Shown here: positions 14,999 through 22,711 of the stretch, piece by piece | Numbering within the stretch: position 1 is the first letter of the stretch | How the letters are laid out: every line of letters begins with the position of its first letter | NCBI GenBank assembly: GCA_029778235.1 | Contig: JAKOQS010000150.1 | Coordinates: 1-34,191 of the forward strand | Length of the DNA stretch: 34,191 nt | Source: Chloroflexota bacterium | GTDB lineage: Bacteria; Chloroflexota; Limnocylindria; Limnocylindrales; CSP1-4 | Direction of reading: 5' to 3' | Notes under the pieces: model-generated | The model's input: only the letters and a program-made list of their open reading frames with translations | Database searches by the model: none | Told to the model about the DNA's origin: nothing | Translations under genes and position numbers: made by a program

Positions 14999-16876
14999 TC
15001 ATGAACCGGCGAGGCACCTCGCGAGGAAGTCGAGGATCAGCTCGGCCTGCGCGACCCGCTCGTCCGCGCGGAGGGCGTGATGGCCTTCCGGGTACGTGCG
15101 GACCTCGACCGGGTGACCGCGCCGTGCCAGCGCGTGCGCGTAGACCATCACCTGGCCGATCGGGCAGCGGCTGTCCCGCTCGCCGGCGATGAGCAGCACC
15201 GGGGCGGTGACGCGGTCCACGTACGTCATCGGGTTGCGCTCGTGGTACAGCGCGGGCACCGCCATGGGGTCGCCGCCGAAGACCGCGACATCCCATGCCT
15301 GGAGGGGCGGCGCGGACTCGTAGTGGGCCGCCACGAGGTCGCCGACCGGGATGCCGGCCACGACCGCGCGCCACCGGTCGGGGTGCAGGCCCGCGCCCAG
15401 CGTCGCGAGGTACCCACCCCACGACCAGCCCTCCAGGACGACGCGGCCGGGGTCGGCGACGCCGTCGGCGATCAGCCGATCGAGGCAGGCGAGCAGGTCC
15501 TCGGTCTCCGGGAGCCCGGGGTCCCCGCGCAGGCGCTCGCGGAAGGCCGCGCCGTACCCGGTGGAGCCGCGGTAGTTGGGCGCGAGGACCGCGTAGCCCG
15601 CGTCCACGTACGCGAGCGCGAGGGGATCCCATCCATCGGTGAGGTGCCACTCCGGGCCGCCGTGGGCGTGGAGGATCGTGGGGTACGGCGGGTCGCCGTC
15701 GGGCCGCAGCAGCCAGGCGTCGATCACGTCACCGCGAGGGTTCGGGCACGGGACCCGCTCCCAGCGGCGGCCCGCCGGCGCCGGTCCGCCGGGCGGCGCC
15801 ACGCGCGGCGGGCCGTCGGCCGCGAGCCACGCCGGCGGCGTCGCGCCGTCGTCGTACCGGTACCAGACCTCGCCGTCGGGCCGGACGCCGGCGTCCGCGA
15901 TCGTGCCGCCTCGGTCGACGAGCGTCACCATCGAGCACGTCGCGAGGTCCAGGCGGCACAGGGCCGGCCGTGCACCGATCTCGTGGAGGAGGAGGAGGGC
16001 CGTGCCGTCCGGATACCACCACGCATCAGTGACGTCCCCCGGCAGGTCGATCGACAGCTCGGTCGCACGCCCGGCGACCAGGTCCCACAGCCACGGGCGG
16101 CGTCGGTCGCCGGTCTCGCGCGTCACGATGAGACGGGCATCGCCCGGGACCGGCGACCATGCGATCGGCTCGATCACGCGGCCGGGATCGAGGAGGGTCG
16201 CGACCGTCGCGCCGCTCCCGCAGTCCACGACCCGGAGCTCGGGGTGGGCGATGTCGGTCGCCGCAGCGTCGCGCAGGCACAGGAGCCGTCCGTCCGAGGA
16301 CACGCCGCCGCACCCCTGTGGCCACTCGCGGCCGACGCCGAGCGGCGCCGCCTGGCGCGCGATCTCGACCGGCGCCCCGTCGTCCGGGGCGAGCACGACG
16401 ACGTAGGCGTCGTCCATCGCGAACCCGGCGGCGGCGACGCCCCGGACCATCGAGATCCCCGACGCCCATGCGTCGGGGACGCCCGGGAACAGGGGGCGCG
16501 CGTCCCCGCCGTCGAACGGCGTCACCATCCAGCGGCCGCGCTCGTCGCCCGCCGGGTCGTGCCACCAGACGACGGCGGTCCCGTCGGGCGTGACCAGCGC
16601 CTCCTCGGCGCCGGCGGACGCGTCGGAGACTCGGCGGCGCTCGCCGGTCGCGAGGTCCCACGCCCATGCGCTCCGCAGCCCGCCCTCGGTGGAGACGACG
16701 GCGAGGCGGTCCGGCGCGGTCGCCGACCAGCGGACGCTGCCGACCTCGGCCGCGGTGAACCGCCGGCGCGAGGCGTCGGAGAGCGTCCGGCCGGGCATCG
16801 CGCCGCTGGCGGCCACGTCCGTGCCGGGGTCGTCGCGCCCCAGCTCTCCCATCGCCGCCCCGGGGTCGTGGTTCAC
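14999..16876 (-). CDS. S9 family (prolyl oligopeptidase/acylaminoacyl-peptidase-like) serine peptidase
   Basis: This 625-residue protein has an N-terminal beta-propeller-like region to about residue 360 and a C-terminal alpha/beta-hydrolase domain. The hydrolase has the oxyanion region HAHGGPEW, the nucleophile elbow GWSWGG (Ser485), Asp568 in AGERDSRCP and His599 in EGHH, a complete catalytic triad. Length and order match family S9C. No signal peptide is apparent, so it is probably cytoplasmic and acts on short peptides. The proposed GTG at 16876 overlaps the stop of the upstream zinc-ribbon gene (GTGA), implying translational coupling. An ATG at 16852 is the alternative start. Open sequence continues further upstream but lies antisense in frame to the neighbouring gene and is not used. 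Confidence 0.88.
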   Translation of the reverse strand: MNHDPGAAMGELGRDDPGTDVAASGAMPGRTLSDASRRRFTAAEVGSVRWSATAPDRLAVVSTEGGLRSAWAWDLATGERRRVSDASAGAEEALVTPDGTAVVWWHDPAGDERGRWMVTPFDGGDARPLFPGVPDAWASGISMVRGVAAAGFAMDDAYVVVLAPDDGAPVEIARQAAPLGVGREWPQGCGGVSSDGRLLCLRDAAATDIAHPELRVVDCGSGATVATLLDPGRVIEPIAWSPVPGDARLIVTRETGDRRRPWLWDLVAGRATELSIDLPGDVTDAWWYPDGTALLLLHEIGARPALCRLDLATCSMVTLVDRGGTIADAGVRPDGEVWYRYDDGATPPAWLAADGPPRVAPPGGPAPAGRRWERVPCPNPRGDVIDAWLLRPDGDPPYPTILHAHGGPEWHLTDGWDPLALAYVDAGYAVLAPNYRGSTGYGAAFRERLRGDPGLPETEDLLACLDRLIADGVADPGRVVLEGWSWGGYLATLGAGLHPDRWRAVVAGIPVGDLVAAHYESAPPLQAWDVAVFGGDPMAVPALYHERNPMTYVDRVTAPVLLIAGERDSRCPIGQVMVYAHALARRGHPVEVRTYPEGHHALRADERVAQAELILDFLARCLAGS

Positions 16877-17427
16877 ACGCCCACGATCCGCTTCACCGCG
16901 GCGCGGTATTCGTCGTCGGTGAGGACGCCGTCCGCGTGGAGCCGCGCGAGGTCGTCGAGCTGAGAGGACGTCGACCCGCCGCCAGCGGGGGGCGACCCCC
17001 GGGCACCGGGACCGCCGGCCGTGTCGGGTGAACCGGGCGCCGCCGCCCCCGGGCCCACGGCGGGCGGCGACGCGGCCACGTCGGGCGGCGCGTACGTGGG
17101 GAACCCCATCTGCGACCAGAACGCGCGCACCTGGGCGGCGTACGGCTCCCTGCCCAGCACGCCGTGCCGGAGCGCAGCGGTGGCATGCGCCATCGACGTC
17201 ACCTGCGCCTTCTGCGGCGGCGTGAGCTGGAGGCCCCGGCAGCAGATCGGGCAGAGGAGGTACTCGTCGCCGCCGTACGGCATGACCGGGACGAAGTACA
17301 GGCTCACGGACTTCTTCGTGCGCACGTGGTGGAGGGCGACGACGTTGTGGCAGTTCGGGCACAGGGCCGGAGCCACCTCACCGAGGTCCCGGGCCTCGCT
17401 CTGCCCCCACCCGAAGATGAGCACCAT
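16873..17427 (-). CDS. Zinc-ribbon protein with C-terminal SHOCT domain
   Basis: This 184-residue protein has an N-terminal zinc ribbon made of CPNC (Cys23, Cys26) and CPIC (Cys59, Cys62), with Cys63 adjacent. A Pro/Ala/Gly-rich linker spans roughly 110-150, and the last 30 residues read LDDLARLHADGVLTDDEYRAA, the short helical SHOCT motif found at the ends of many oligomeric bacterial proteins. The ATG at 17427 is preceded by GGAGGGG. On the minus strand a -10-like TACGAT lies at 17484-17479. Its stop overlaps the proposed start of the S9 peptidase by 4 bp, so the two are likely co-translated. Function is unknown. Confidence 0.8.
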   Translation of the reverse strand: MVLIFGWGQSEARDLGEVAPALCPNCHNVVALHHVRTKKSVSLYFVPVMPYGGDEYLLCPICCRGLQLTPPQKAQVTSMAHATAALRHGVLGREPYAAQVRAFWSQMGFPTYAPPDVAASPPAVGPGAAAPGSPDTAGGPGARGSPPAGGGSTSSQLDDLARLHADGVLTDDEYRAAVKRIVGV

Positions 17428-17542
17428 CCCGGATCCCCTCCGCGCCCGGCCCGCACGCGGCGGCGCCGCATCCGTCCGATCGTAGCGGAGGTGACGGCGG
17501 ACCGGGCGGATCGGCGGCCCGATGTCCAATGGGTCGCCCGCC

Positions 17543-18055
17543 TCACCCGGACGGCCGAGCCACACGGCGCGCGACCCATGCCGCGGCCCTGCCCGCGGCG
17601 AACCCGATCGCGAGCCCGGTCAGATTGTCGATCACGTCCGCGCTCTCACACTGGCGGTCCAGCCACGGGACGGCGAGCTGGATCGTCTCGACGACGAAGG
17701 GCAGCGCGATGGCGGCGGCGACCACCGCCGCCGTGCGACGGGTCCTCGGCAGGAGGCCGGTGGCGATGCCGAGCGGGATGAACAAGAGGATGTTCCCGCC
17801 GGCGTCGTAGATCGAGCGGAGCTCGTCCCACGTGGGCGGTCCGATCCTCGAGAGATCGCAGCGCGACGGAACCGCCGGCCCCGGCGCGAACGGAGAGGAC
17901 CAGGGCGTGAGCGTGGTCGCGACGACGATCCCCGTGCCGGCCAGCAACAGCCACGCGATCGTCCGCCGGGTCCCCAGGAGGCGGGCCGTCGGCCCGGCCG
18001 CCACGATCCCGACGAGGAACGACAGCGCGATGCCGGGAAGGAGCCACGGGAGCAT
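17543..18055 (-). CDS. VanZ-like membrane protein
   Basis: This 170-residue protein has about four membrane helices and the VanZ-family signatures TLTPW near the second helix, NILLFIPLG, VETIQL and DVIDNLTG, in the expected order. VanZ-like domains occur in membrane proteins near cell-wall or polysaccharide genes. VanZ itself confers low-level teicoplanin resistance, but most homologues are uncharacterised and no resistance role is implied here. The ATG at 18055 has only a weak ribosome binding site. The gene lies between the zinc-ribbon/S9 pair and the polysaccharide cluster, all on the minus strand, and could belong to either. Confidence 0.8.
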   Translation of the reverse strand: MLPWLLPGIALSFLVGIVAAGPTARLLGTRRTIAWLLLAGTGIVVATTLTPWSSPFAPGPAVPSRCDLSRIGPPTWDELRSIYDAGGNILLFIPLGIATGLLPRTRRTAAVVAAAIALPFVVETIQLAVPWLDRQCESADVIDNLTGLAIGFAAGRAAAWVARRVARPSG

Positions 18056-18148
18056 CAGGCCGGTCGGCGCGTCACGCCGTGGCAGCGGGGCCGCTGTTCA
18101 TGGCGCGCCGGCTCTCACGGGTGTGCAGCGGCACCCGTCCGACCAGGG

Positions 18149-20314
18149 TCACCGGCTCACGGCGCCGACCGCACCCGCGGGGGTGCCTCGGGCGACGTCC
18201 AGCAGCGGGATGCGATCCCGGACAACGTCGGCGAGCTCGTCATCGGCGACCGGATCACCGTGCCTTCGAGCGTACCCGAGCAGCACCTCGCGGAGCTCGG
18301 TGTCGCGCTCGCCGGTGGCGAGGGCCAGCATCCGAGCCGCGTCGGTCCGGATCGTCGGCGGTGGCGGAGGTGCCATCGCCCGGAGGACCTTGGCGCTCAG
18401 GGTCGGCACCACCCGCTCCACGTCGTAGAAGAGCTGCTCGTGGAGCTTCTCGCCGGGCCTCAGGCCCACGGTCTCGATCGGCTGGCTCTCGGGGTCGCGC
18501 CCCGCGAGACGGACGAGGTCGCGCGCGAGATCGAGGATCCGGACCGGTTCGCCCATGTCGAGCACGAAGAGGTCGCCGTCGCGGCCGAGGGCGGCTGCGT
18601 CGAGGATGAGCCACGTCGCCTCCGGGATCGTCATGAAGAAGCGGGTCATGTCCGGGTGGGTGATCGTGAGCGGTTCCCCGTTCTCGAGCTGCTGCTGGAA
18701 GATGGGCACCACGCTCCCCGTCGAGCCGAGCACGTTCCCGAAACGGACGGAGACGTAGGGATGCCCCGTGCGATGGGCCCGGTCGGCCACGAGCATCTCC
18801 GCCACCCGCTTGCTGGCGCCCATGACGCTGGTGGGGCGGACCGCCTTGTCCGTCGAGACGAAGACGAACCGCGTGACGCCGGACGCCTCGGCCGCGTCGA
18901 GCATGACCAGCGTCCCGCCGATGTTCACGTGCGTGGCGTCTGAGGGGTGCTCCTCCATCATCGGCACGTGCTTGTAGGCGGCCGCGTGGAAGATCACGCT
19001 CGGCGCCTCCGCGGCGACCAGCCGCTCCATCGCCGAGCGGCTGGCCACGTTCGCGAGGTGGGCCCGCACCTCGCCGCTCCCCTTCCGGTGCGCTCGCCGC
19101 GTCTCCAGCTCGCGCTGGACCAGGTAGAGCGGGCTCTCTGCGCGGTCCACGAGGATGAGCCGGCGCGGGCCGAGCGCGAACACCTGCCGGGCGAGCTCCG
19201 ACCCGATCGAGCCACCGGCGCCGGTGACGAGGATGGTCTCGTCCCGGATGATCGACTCGACCCCGGGAGCGTGCTCCGTCATCATCGGCCGCCGGAGGAG
19301 ATCCTCGACGCGGATCCGGCGGACGCGGTAGGCATCGACACTGCCGTCAAGGAGGTCGGTCATCGAGGGGACCGTGCGGACGTCCAGGTGGAGGGCAGCC
19401 GCCGCCTCGACCGCACGGCGCACGGCGCTGCCGGGTGCGCTGGGCATGGTGATGAGCACGGCCTGCGCACCCGTCTCGGCGACGGCCCGAGCCATCGCGT
19501 CGATGCCGCCGTAGACCCGCAGGCCAGCCACCGTGCCGCCGATCAGCGACGGGTCGTCATCGAGGAAGCCGACCGGCACGACGCCGGAGCGGGGATCCCT
19601 GATGGCCGACCGAGCCACGGTGACGCCCGTCCGGCCGGCGCCGCATAGCAGGGTCAGCCGCGGGTCGGCATGTGGGGCGCGAGCCGGCTTCACCCCGAGG
19701 TCCGAGGCCGCGCGGATGCCGAAGCGGAGCCCCCCGAGGATCGCGACGCTCACGAGCATCTCGGCGGCCCAGAAGGACCGCGGGAACCCATCGGGCAGGG
19801 ATGAGTACCCCAGGGCGGTCGCGCCGTAGAACAGGCTCAGCGAGATGACGGACCCGAGGGCGACCGCGGCGACGATCCGCTCGAGGTCGGGAACGCTCGC
19901 GAAACGCCACCGGCGGCTGTAGAGACCGAGGCGGATGTTGACGGCGGTCCGCACGCACAGGAGGAGGGCGACCACGACGGGGAAGGCGGGGACCTCGAAC
20001 GGAGCGCTCAGCTGGTCGAAGCGCAGCTCGAGCGAGACGTACGCGGCGACGAAGATGCCCAGCAGGTCGAGGAATAGGAGATGGCGCCCGCGAATACGGC
20101 TGGCGAACGGCGTGGCGCGCCCCGACGCGAGCAGCGTGGGCCCGGGCACCCGGCCGGATCGGCGGAATGCCGAGTGCGCGAGGGCCTCGGTGGCGGGCGG
20201 CCGGATCGTCTGGCGGACTCGCAATGGGCCACCCCGTAGGTGCGGTCGAGAGGAGGGACGAGAGCAGTGAGGCGATGCCTGACCCCGTGGTACCCGGTCC
20301 ACCGGCCCCTTCAC
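18149..20314 (-). CDS. CapD/WbpM/FlaA1-type nucleotide-sugar 4,6-dehydratase, membrane-anchored
   Basis: This is a polysaccharide biosynthesis protein of up to 721 residues. Four hydrophobic helices (residues about 78-200) anchor it. A first Rossmann-like domain contains LLCGAGRTG and VVPVGFLDDDP. The SDR domain begins with VTGAGGSIGSELARQ and contains VFVSTDKAVRPT and VMGASKR. The Met in place of the usual Tyr, with the conserved Lys, is characteristic of the inverting WbpM/FlaA1/CapD group. Members convert UDP-GlcNAc to 4-keto-6-deoxy sugars, the entry to bacillosamine, QuiNAc or FucNAc. The start is uncertain: the GTG at 20314 is the longest choice, while the TTG at 20224, with GGGGTGG just upstream, would remove an Arg-rich, unconserved N-terminus. 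It opens the polysaccharide region. Confidence 0.88.
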   Translation of the reverse strand: MKGPVDRVPRGQASPHCSRPSSRPHLRGGPLRVRQTIRPPATEALAHSAFRRSGRVPGPTLLASGRATPFASRIRGRHLLFLDLLGIFVAAYVSLELRFDQLSAPFEVPAFPVVVALLLCVRTAVNIRLGLYSRRWRFASVPDLERIVAAVALGSVISLSLFYGATALGYSSLPDGFPRSFWAAEMLVSVAILGGLRFGIRAASDLGVKPARAPHADPRLTLLCGAGRTGVTVARSAIRDPRSGVVPVGFLDDDPSLIGGTVAGLRVYGGIDAMARAVAETGAQAVLITMPSAPGSAVRRAVEAAAALHLDVRTVPSMTDLLDGSVDAYRVRRIRVEDLLRRPMMTEHAPGVESIIRDETILVTGAGGSIGSELARQVFALGPRRLILVDRAESPLYLVQRELETRRAHRKGSGEVRAHLANVASRSAMERLVAAEAPSVIFHAAAYKHVPMMEEHPSDATHVNIGGTLVMLDAAEASGVTRFVFVSTDKAVRPTSVMGASKRVAEMLVADRAHRTGHPYVSVRFGNVLGSTGSVVPIFQQQLENGEPLTITHPDMTRFFMTIPEATWLILDAAALGRDGDLFVLDMGEPVRILDLARDLVRLAGRDPESQPIETVGLRPGEKLHEQLFYDVERVVPTLSAKVLRAMAPPPPPTIRTDAARMLALATGERDTELREVLLGYARRHGDPVADDELADVVRDRIPLLDVARGTPAGAVGAVSR

Positions 20315-20318
20315 GGAT

Positions 20319-20336
20319 CGACGCCTTTCGGCGTCG
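20319..20336 (-). other. GNRA-tetraloop hairpin near the dehydratase start
   Basis: On the minus strand CGACGCC GAAA GGCGTCG forms a perfect 7-bp stem capped by a GAAA tetraloop, five bases upstream of the GTG at 20314. If transcription starts upstream it would sit in the leader of the dehydratase mRNA and could influence translation initiation. I found no match to a known riboswitch. Confidence 0.4.
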
Positions 20337-20362
20337 TCGCCAAGGGTCGGACCATCTACTCT

Positions 20363-20803
20363 ATGACCATCGGTGCCCCGCGCCTAGTACCAATCGGCTA
20401 TCGAAAGGCCCCGATCGCCGCGACGCTGGTGCGCGCGCGCAACACGGATCGCGCTGCCCGCGATCCGTGGGTCGCCGCGCCGACAGAGGCGTTGGGGGAC
20501 GGCGGGGGCAGGCGGGCAGCGACCTCTGGAGGCATCGACGCCGCGATGTCGGGGATCCACGTGGAGCCACGCGACCCACCGGCGTGCCCGCTTCTGGGCC
20601 TGGCCACGGACCGCCGCAGCCACTCCACCTATCCCCACAGCGGCCACCGCTGCTATGCGGGGATCGGTCCCGGGACGATCGACACGCGCCGTCAGGCTGC
20701 GTGCTGCCTGAACAGGCGCTTCCTCGGGTGCGACCACTTCCGCTCGTGTCTCGAGCGGATCTCGCGGAGCGGTCCCGAGGCGCCCAGCCCGTCCGTGCGC
20801 TGA
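20363..20803 (+). CDS. Small cysteine-rich 'CPxLGL' protein of unknown function
   Basis: This is an open frame of up to 146 residues. Residues 75-129 contain CPLLGLATD, HSTYPHSGHRCYAG, RRQAACCLN and GCDHF, with Cys at 75, 97, 114, 115, 123 and 129. The order CPxLGLxxD ... YP ... HRCYA ... Q..yCL ... C is one I recall from small or LysM-associated proteins of Chloroflexota and some other bacteria, so the frame is probably real despite its weak codon signal. The six cysteines could bind a metal or form disulfides. Residues 1-70 are unconserved. The ATG at 20363 has TACTCT directly before it and the ATG at 20546 is an alternative, so the start is uncertain. It lies between the divergent dehydratase and the kinase gene. 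No function is assigned. Confidence 0.55.
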   Translation: MTIGAPRLVPIGYRKAPIAATLVRARNTDRAARDPWVAAPTEALGDGGGRRAATSGGIDAAMSGIHVEPRDPPACPLLGLATDRRSHSTYPHSGHRCYAGIGPGTIDTRRQAACCLNRRFLGCDHFRSCLERISRSGPEAPSPSVR

Positions 20804-20865
20804 CCGCGCGTCCCCGTCGCGGACGCGGGGATCGAGGATGATCCGCAGGCGCGGTGACACACGGG

Positions 20866-20894
20866 TTGACGACTCACATCGTCGGGCCGATGCT
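20866..20894 (+). promoter_or_regulatory. Candidate promoter upstream of the Wzz/BY-kinase gene
   Basis: TTGACG (20866-20871) and GATGCT (20889-20894) are separated by 17 bp and lie about 80 bp before the kinase ATG. The -35 matches consensus at five of six positions and the -10 at three to four of six. The spacing is ideal. Confidence 0.4.
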
Positions 20895-20972
20895 TGGACG
20901 CGCGTCCGTCCCCGGTGTCATGGCAGTCTCGCGGATCCCCCGCGATGCCGGGCCAGAGCAGAGTGAGCCACC

Positions 20973-22598
20973 ATGGACTTCCGGCGGCAGGTCTCCACGA
21001 TCAAGAGGTGGATCCCGCTCCTGGTCGCGAGTGTCGTGCTGGCTGCCTTCGCCGCCTTCGTCGTCACGAGTCAGCTGCCCAAGGTCTACGAGGCGCGGGC
21101 CACTCTCATCGTCGGCTCCGCCCTGTCGGCAGCGAACCCTGACTACACGCAGCTGCTCGTGTCGCAGCGGCTGTCCACCACCTACGCGACGGTCGCGACG
21201 AAGCGACCGATCCTGGAGAACGTGATCGAGGAGCTCGACCTCGGCACGACGACGGGGGATCTCGCGTCGCGCGTGCGAGCGGACGCGCCGCCCGACAGTA
21301 CGCTCCTCACGATCACGGCGCAGGACCGGGACCCCGTCCGCGCAGCGTCCATCGCGAACGCCGTCGCTGACCAGCTCATGGCGGCCTCGCCCGCGATCCA
21401 GGGGCGCCAGGCGGACGTCCAGCGTTCCATCGACGCCGACCTTCAGGCCACGCAGGAACAGATCCAGACGACCCAGGCGCGCGCGACGGCCCTTGCGGGG
21501 CTGTCGTCGCGGACCGCCGCGCAGGACGAGGAGCTCCAGGCGCTCGAAGGTCGCCTCGTCACGCTCCGCCAGACGTTCGCGACACTGCTGGGGTTCGCGT
21601 CGGGCAGCGCCTCGAGCCTCCTGAGCGTGATCGAGCCGGCCGTTCCGCCCGGGGCACCCTCCTCGCCGCGGCCGCTGTACAACGCGCTGATCGCAGCCGT
21701 GCTCGGGCTCCTCCTGGCCGGGGGGGCCGTGTTCGCGATCGAGTACTTCGACGACACCGTACGGGAACCTGAAGAGGTCCTGGCTGCGACCGGACTCGGC
21801 ACGCTGGGGACCATCGGCGAGATGAAGGGGGATCGAGACCGGCGCGAGATCTACCGGCTGGCGACGCTCCTCTACCCGCGATCCGCCGCCGCGGAGGCGT
21901 ACCGGTCCCTTCGGTCGAACATCGAGTTCGCGTCCGTCGACGTGCCGATGACCACGCTCCTTGTCACGAGTGCAGTACCGGGCGAGGGCAAGACCGTCAC
22001 GGCCGCCAACCTCGCCGTCGCGTTCGCGCAGGCCGGCTGGAGCGTGCTGCTCGTGGACGCAGACCTGCGCAAGCCCGGCGTCCATGTCGTCTTCGACCTT
22101 CCGAATTCGTACGGTCTGACGACCATCCTGCGCAGTGACGACGTTGACCTGGACGCCATCGCCCAGGCGACCGAGGATGCCAGGCTGCGGGTCCTGACGA
22201 CTGGACCGCTCCCTCCCAACCCGGCCGAGCTGCTCGGCTCGCAGCGCATGCGCAGCGTGGTCGATCGCCTCAGGGAAAGGGCGGACCTCGTCATCTTCGA
22301 CAGCCCCCCCGTGCAAGCCGTCACCGACGCGAGCGTCATGAGCTCGTTCCTGGGTGGCACCGTCCTCGTCATCCATGCTGCACACAGCCGTCGCGGCACG
22401 GTGCGCCAGGCGCGGGAGGCGCTCGCGAGGGCCGACGCACGGGTGCTCGGGGCCGTCCTCAACCGGGTCCCGAAGCGGGCGCTCTCCGCCTATCCGGCTT
22501 ACTACGGCGAGACAGCCGGCAGCGACCTCGCTCCTCCCGGCGGCATGGGCGGCCGGGCGCGGCCGGCCGAGGAGCCGGCGGATGGGCTCGCCCCGTGA
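20973..22598 (+). CDS. Fused Wzz-type chain-length regulator and bacterial tyrosine kinase
   Basis: This 541-residue protein joins a Wzz domain to a BY-kinase. A first membrane helix (about 14-32) and a second (about 236-256) flank an extracytoplasmic region that includes a Gln-rich coiled coil. The cytoplasmic kinase has Walker A SAVPGEGKT, Walker A' LLVDADLRKP and Walker B LVIFDSPP. Near the C-terminus SAYPAYYGE provides a short tyrosine cluster for autophosphorylation; the tail beyond is Gly/Pro-rich. Wzc/CapAB-type proteins control polymer length and export through cycles of Tyr phosphorylation. Here membrane and kinase parts are one chain, as in proteobacterial Wzc. It stands directly upstream of the polymerase gene on the same strand, 113 bp apart, which suggests co-transcription. 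Confidence 0.9.
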   Translation: MDFRRQVSTIKRWIPLLVASVVLAAFAAFVVTSQLPKVYEARATLIVGSALSAANPDYTQLLVSQRLSTTYATVATKRPILENVIEELDLGTTTGDLASRVRADAPPDSTLLTITAQDRDPVRAASIANAVADQLMAASPAIQGRQADVQRSIDADLQATQEQIQTTQARATALAGLSSRTAAQDEELQALEGRLVTLRQTFATLLGFASGSASSLLSVIEPAVPPGAPSSPRPLYNALIAAVLGLLLAGGAVFAIEYFDDTVREPEEVLAATGLGTLGTIGEMKGDRDRREIYRLATLLYPRSAAAEAYRSLRSNIEFASVDVPMTTLLVTSAVPGEGKTVTAANLAVAFAQAGWSVLLVDADLRKPGVHVVFDLPNSYGLTTILRSDDVDLDAIAQATEDARLRVLTTGPLPPNPAELLGSQRMRSVVDRLRERADLVIFDSPPVQAVTDASVMSSFLGGTVLVIHAAHSRRGTVRQAREALARADARVLGAVLNRVPKRALSAYPAYYGETAGSDLAPPGGMGGRARPAEEPADGLAP

Positions 22599-22711
22599 GG
22601 TCGGCACGGGCGACTATGTCCGACCACGCGTGCACGAGGGTTGCACGGGCCCCGTTGGAGCGCTGACCATGGCGTTCGGTCGTCGACGCGGGCCGCGGAC
22701 GCCTCCGGTCG

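Noticed and set aside
15077..16963. Plus-strand frame of more than 600 codons opposite the S9 peptidase
   Set aside because: Antisense shadow of the peptidase; no recognisable domain.
20315..20420. Cyclic-di-GMP or other known riboswitch upstream of the dehydratase
   Set aside because: The hairpin and GAAA loop are present, but the conserved core nucleotides of the c-di-GMP-I class are not.
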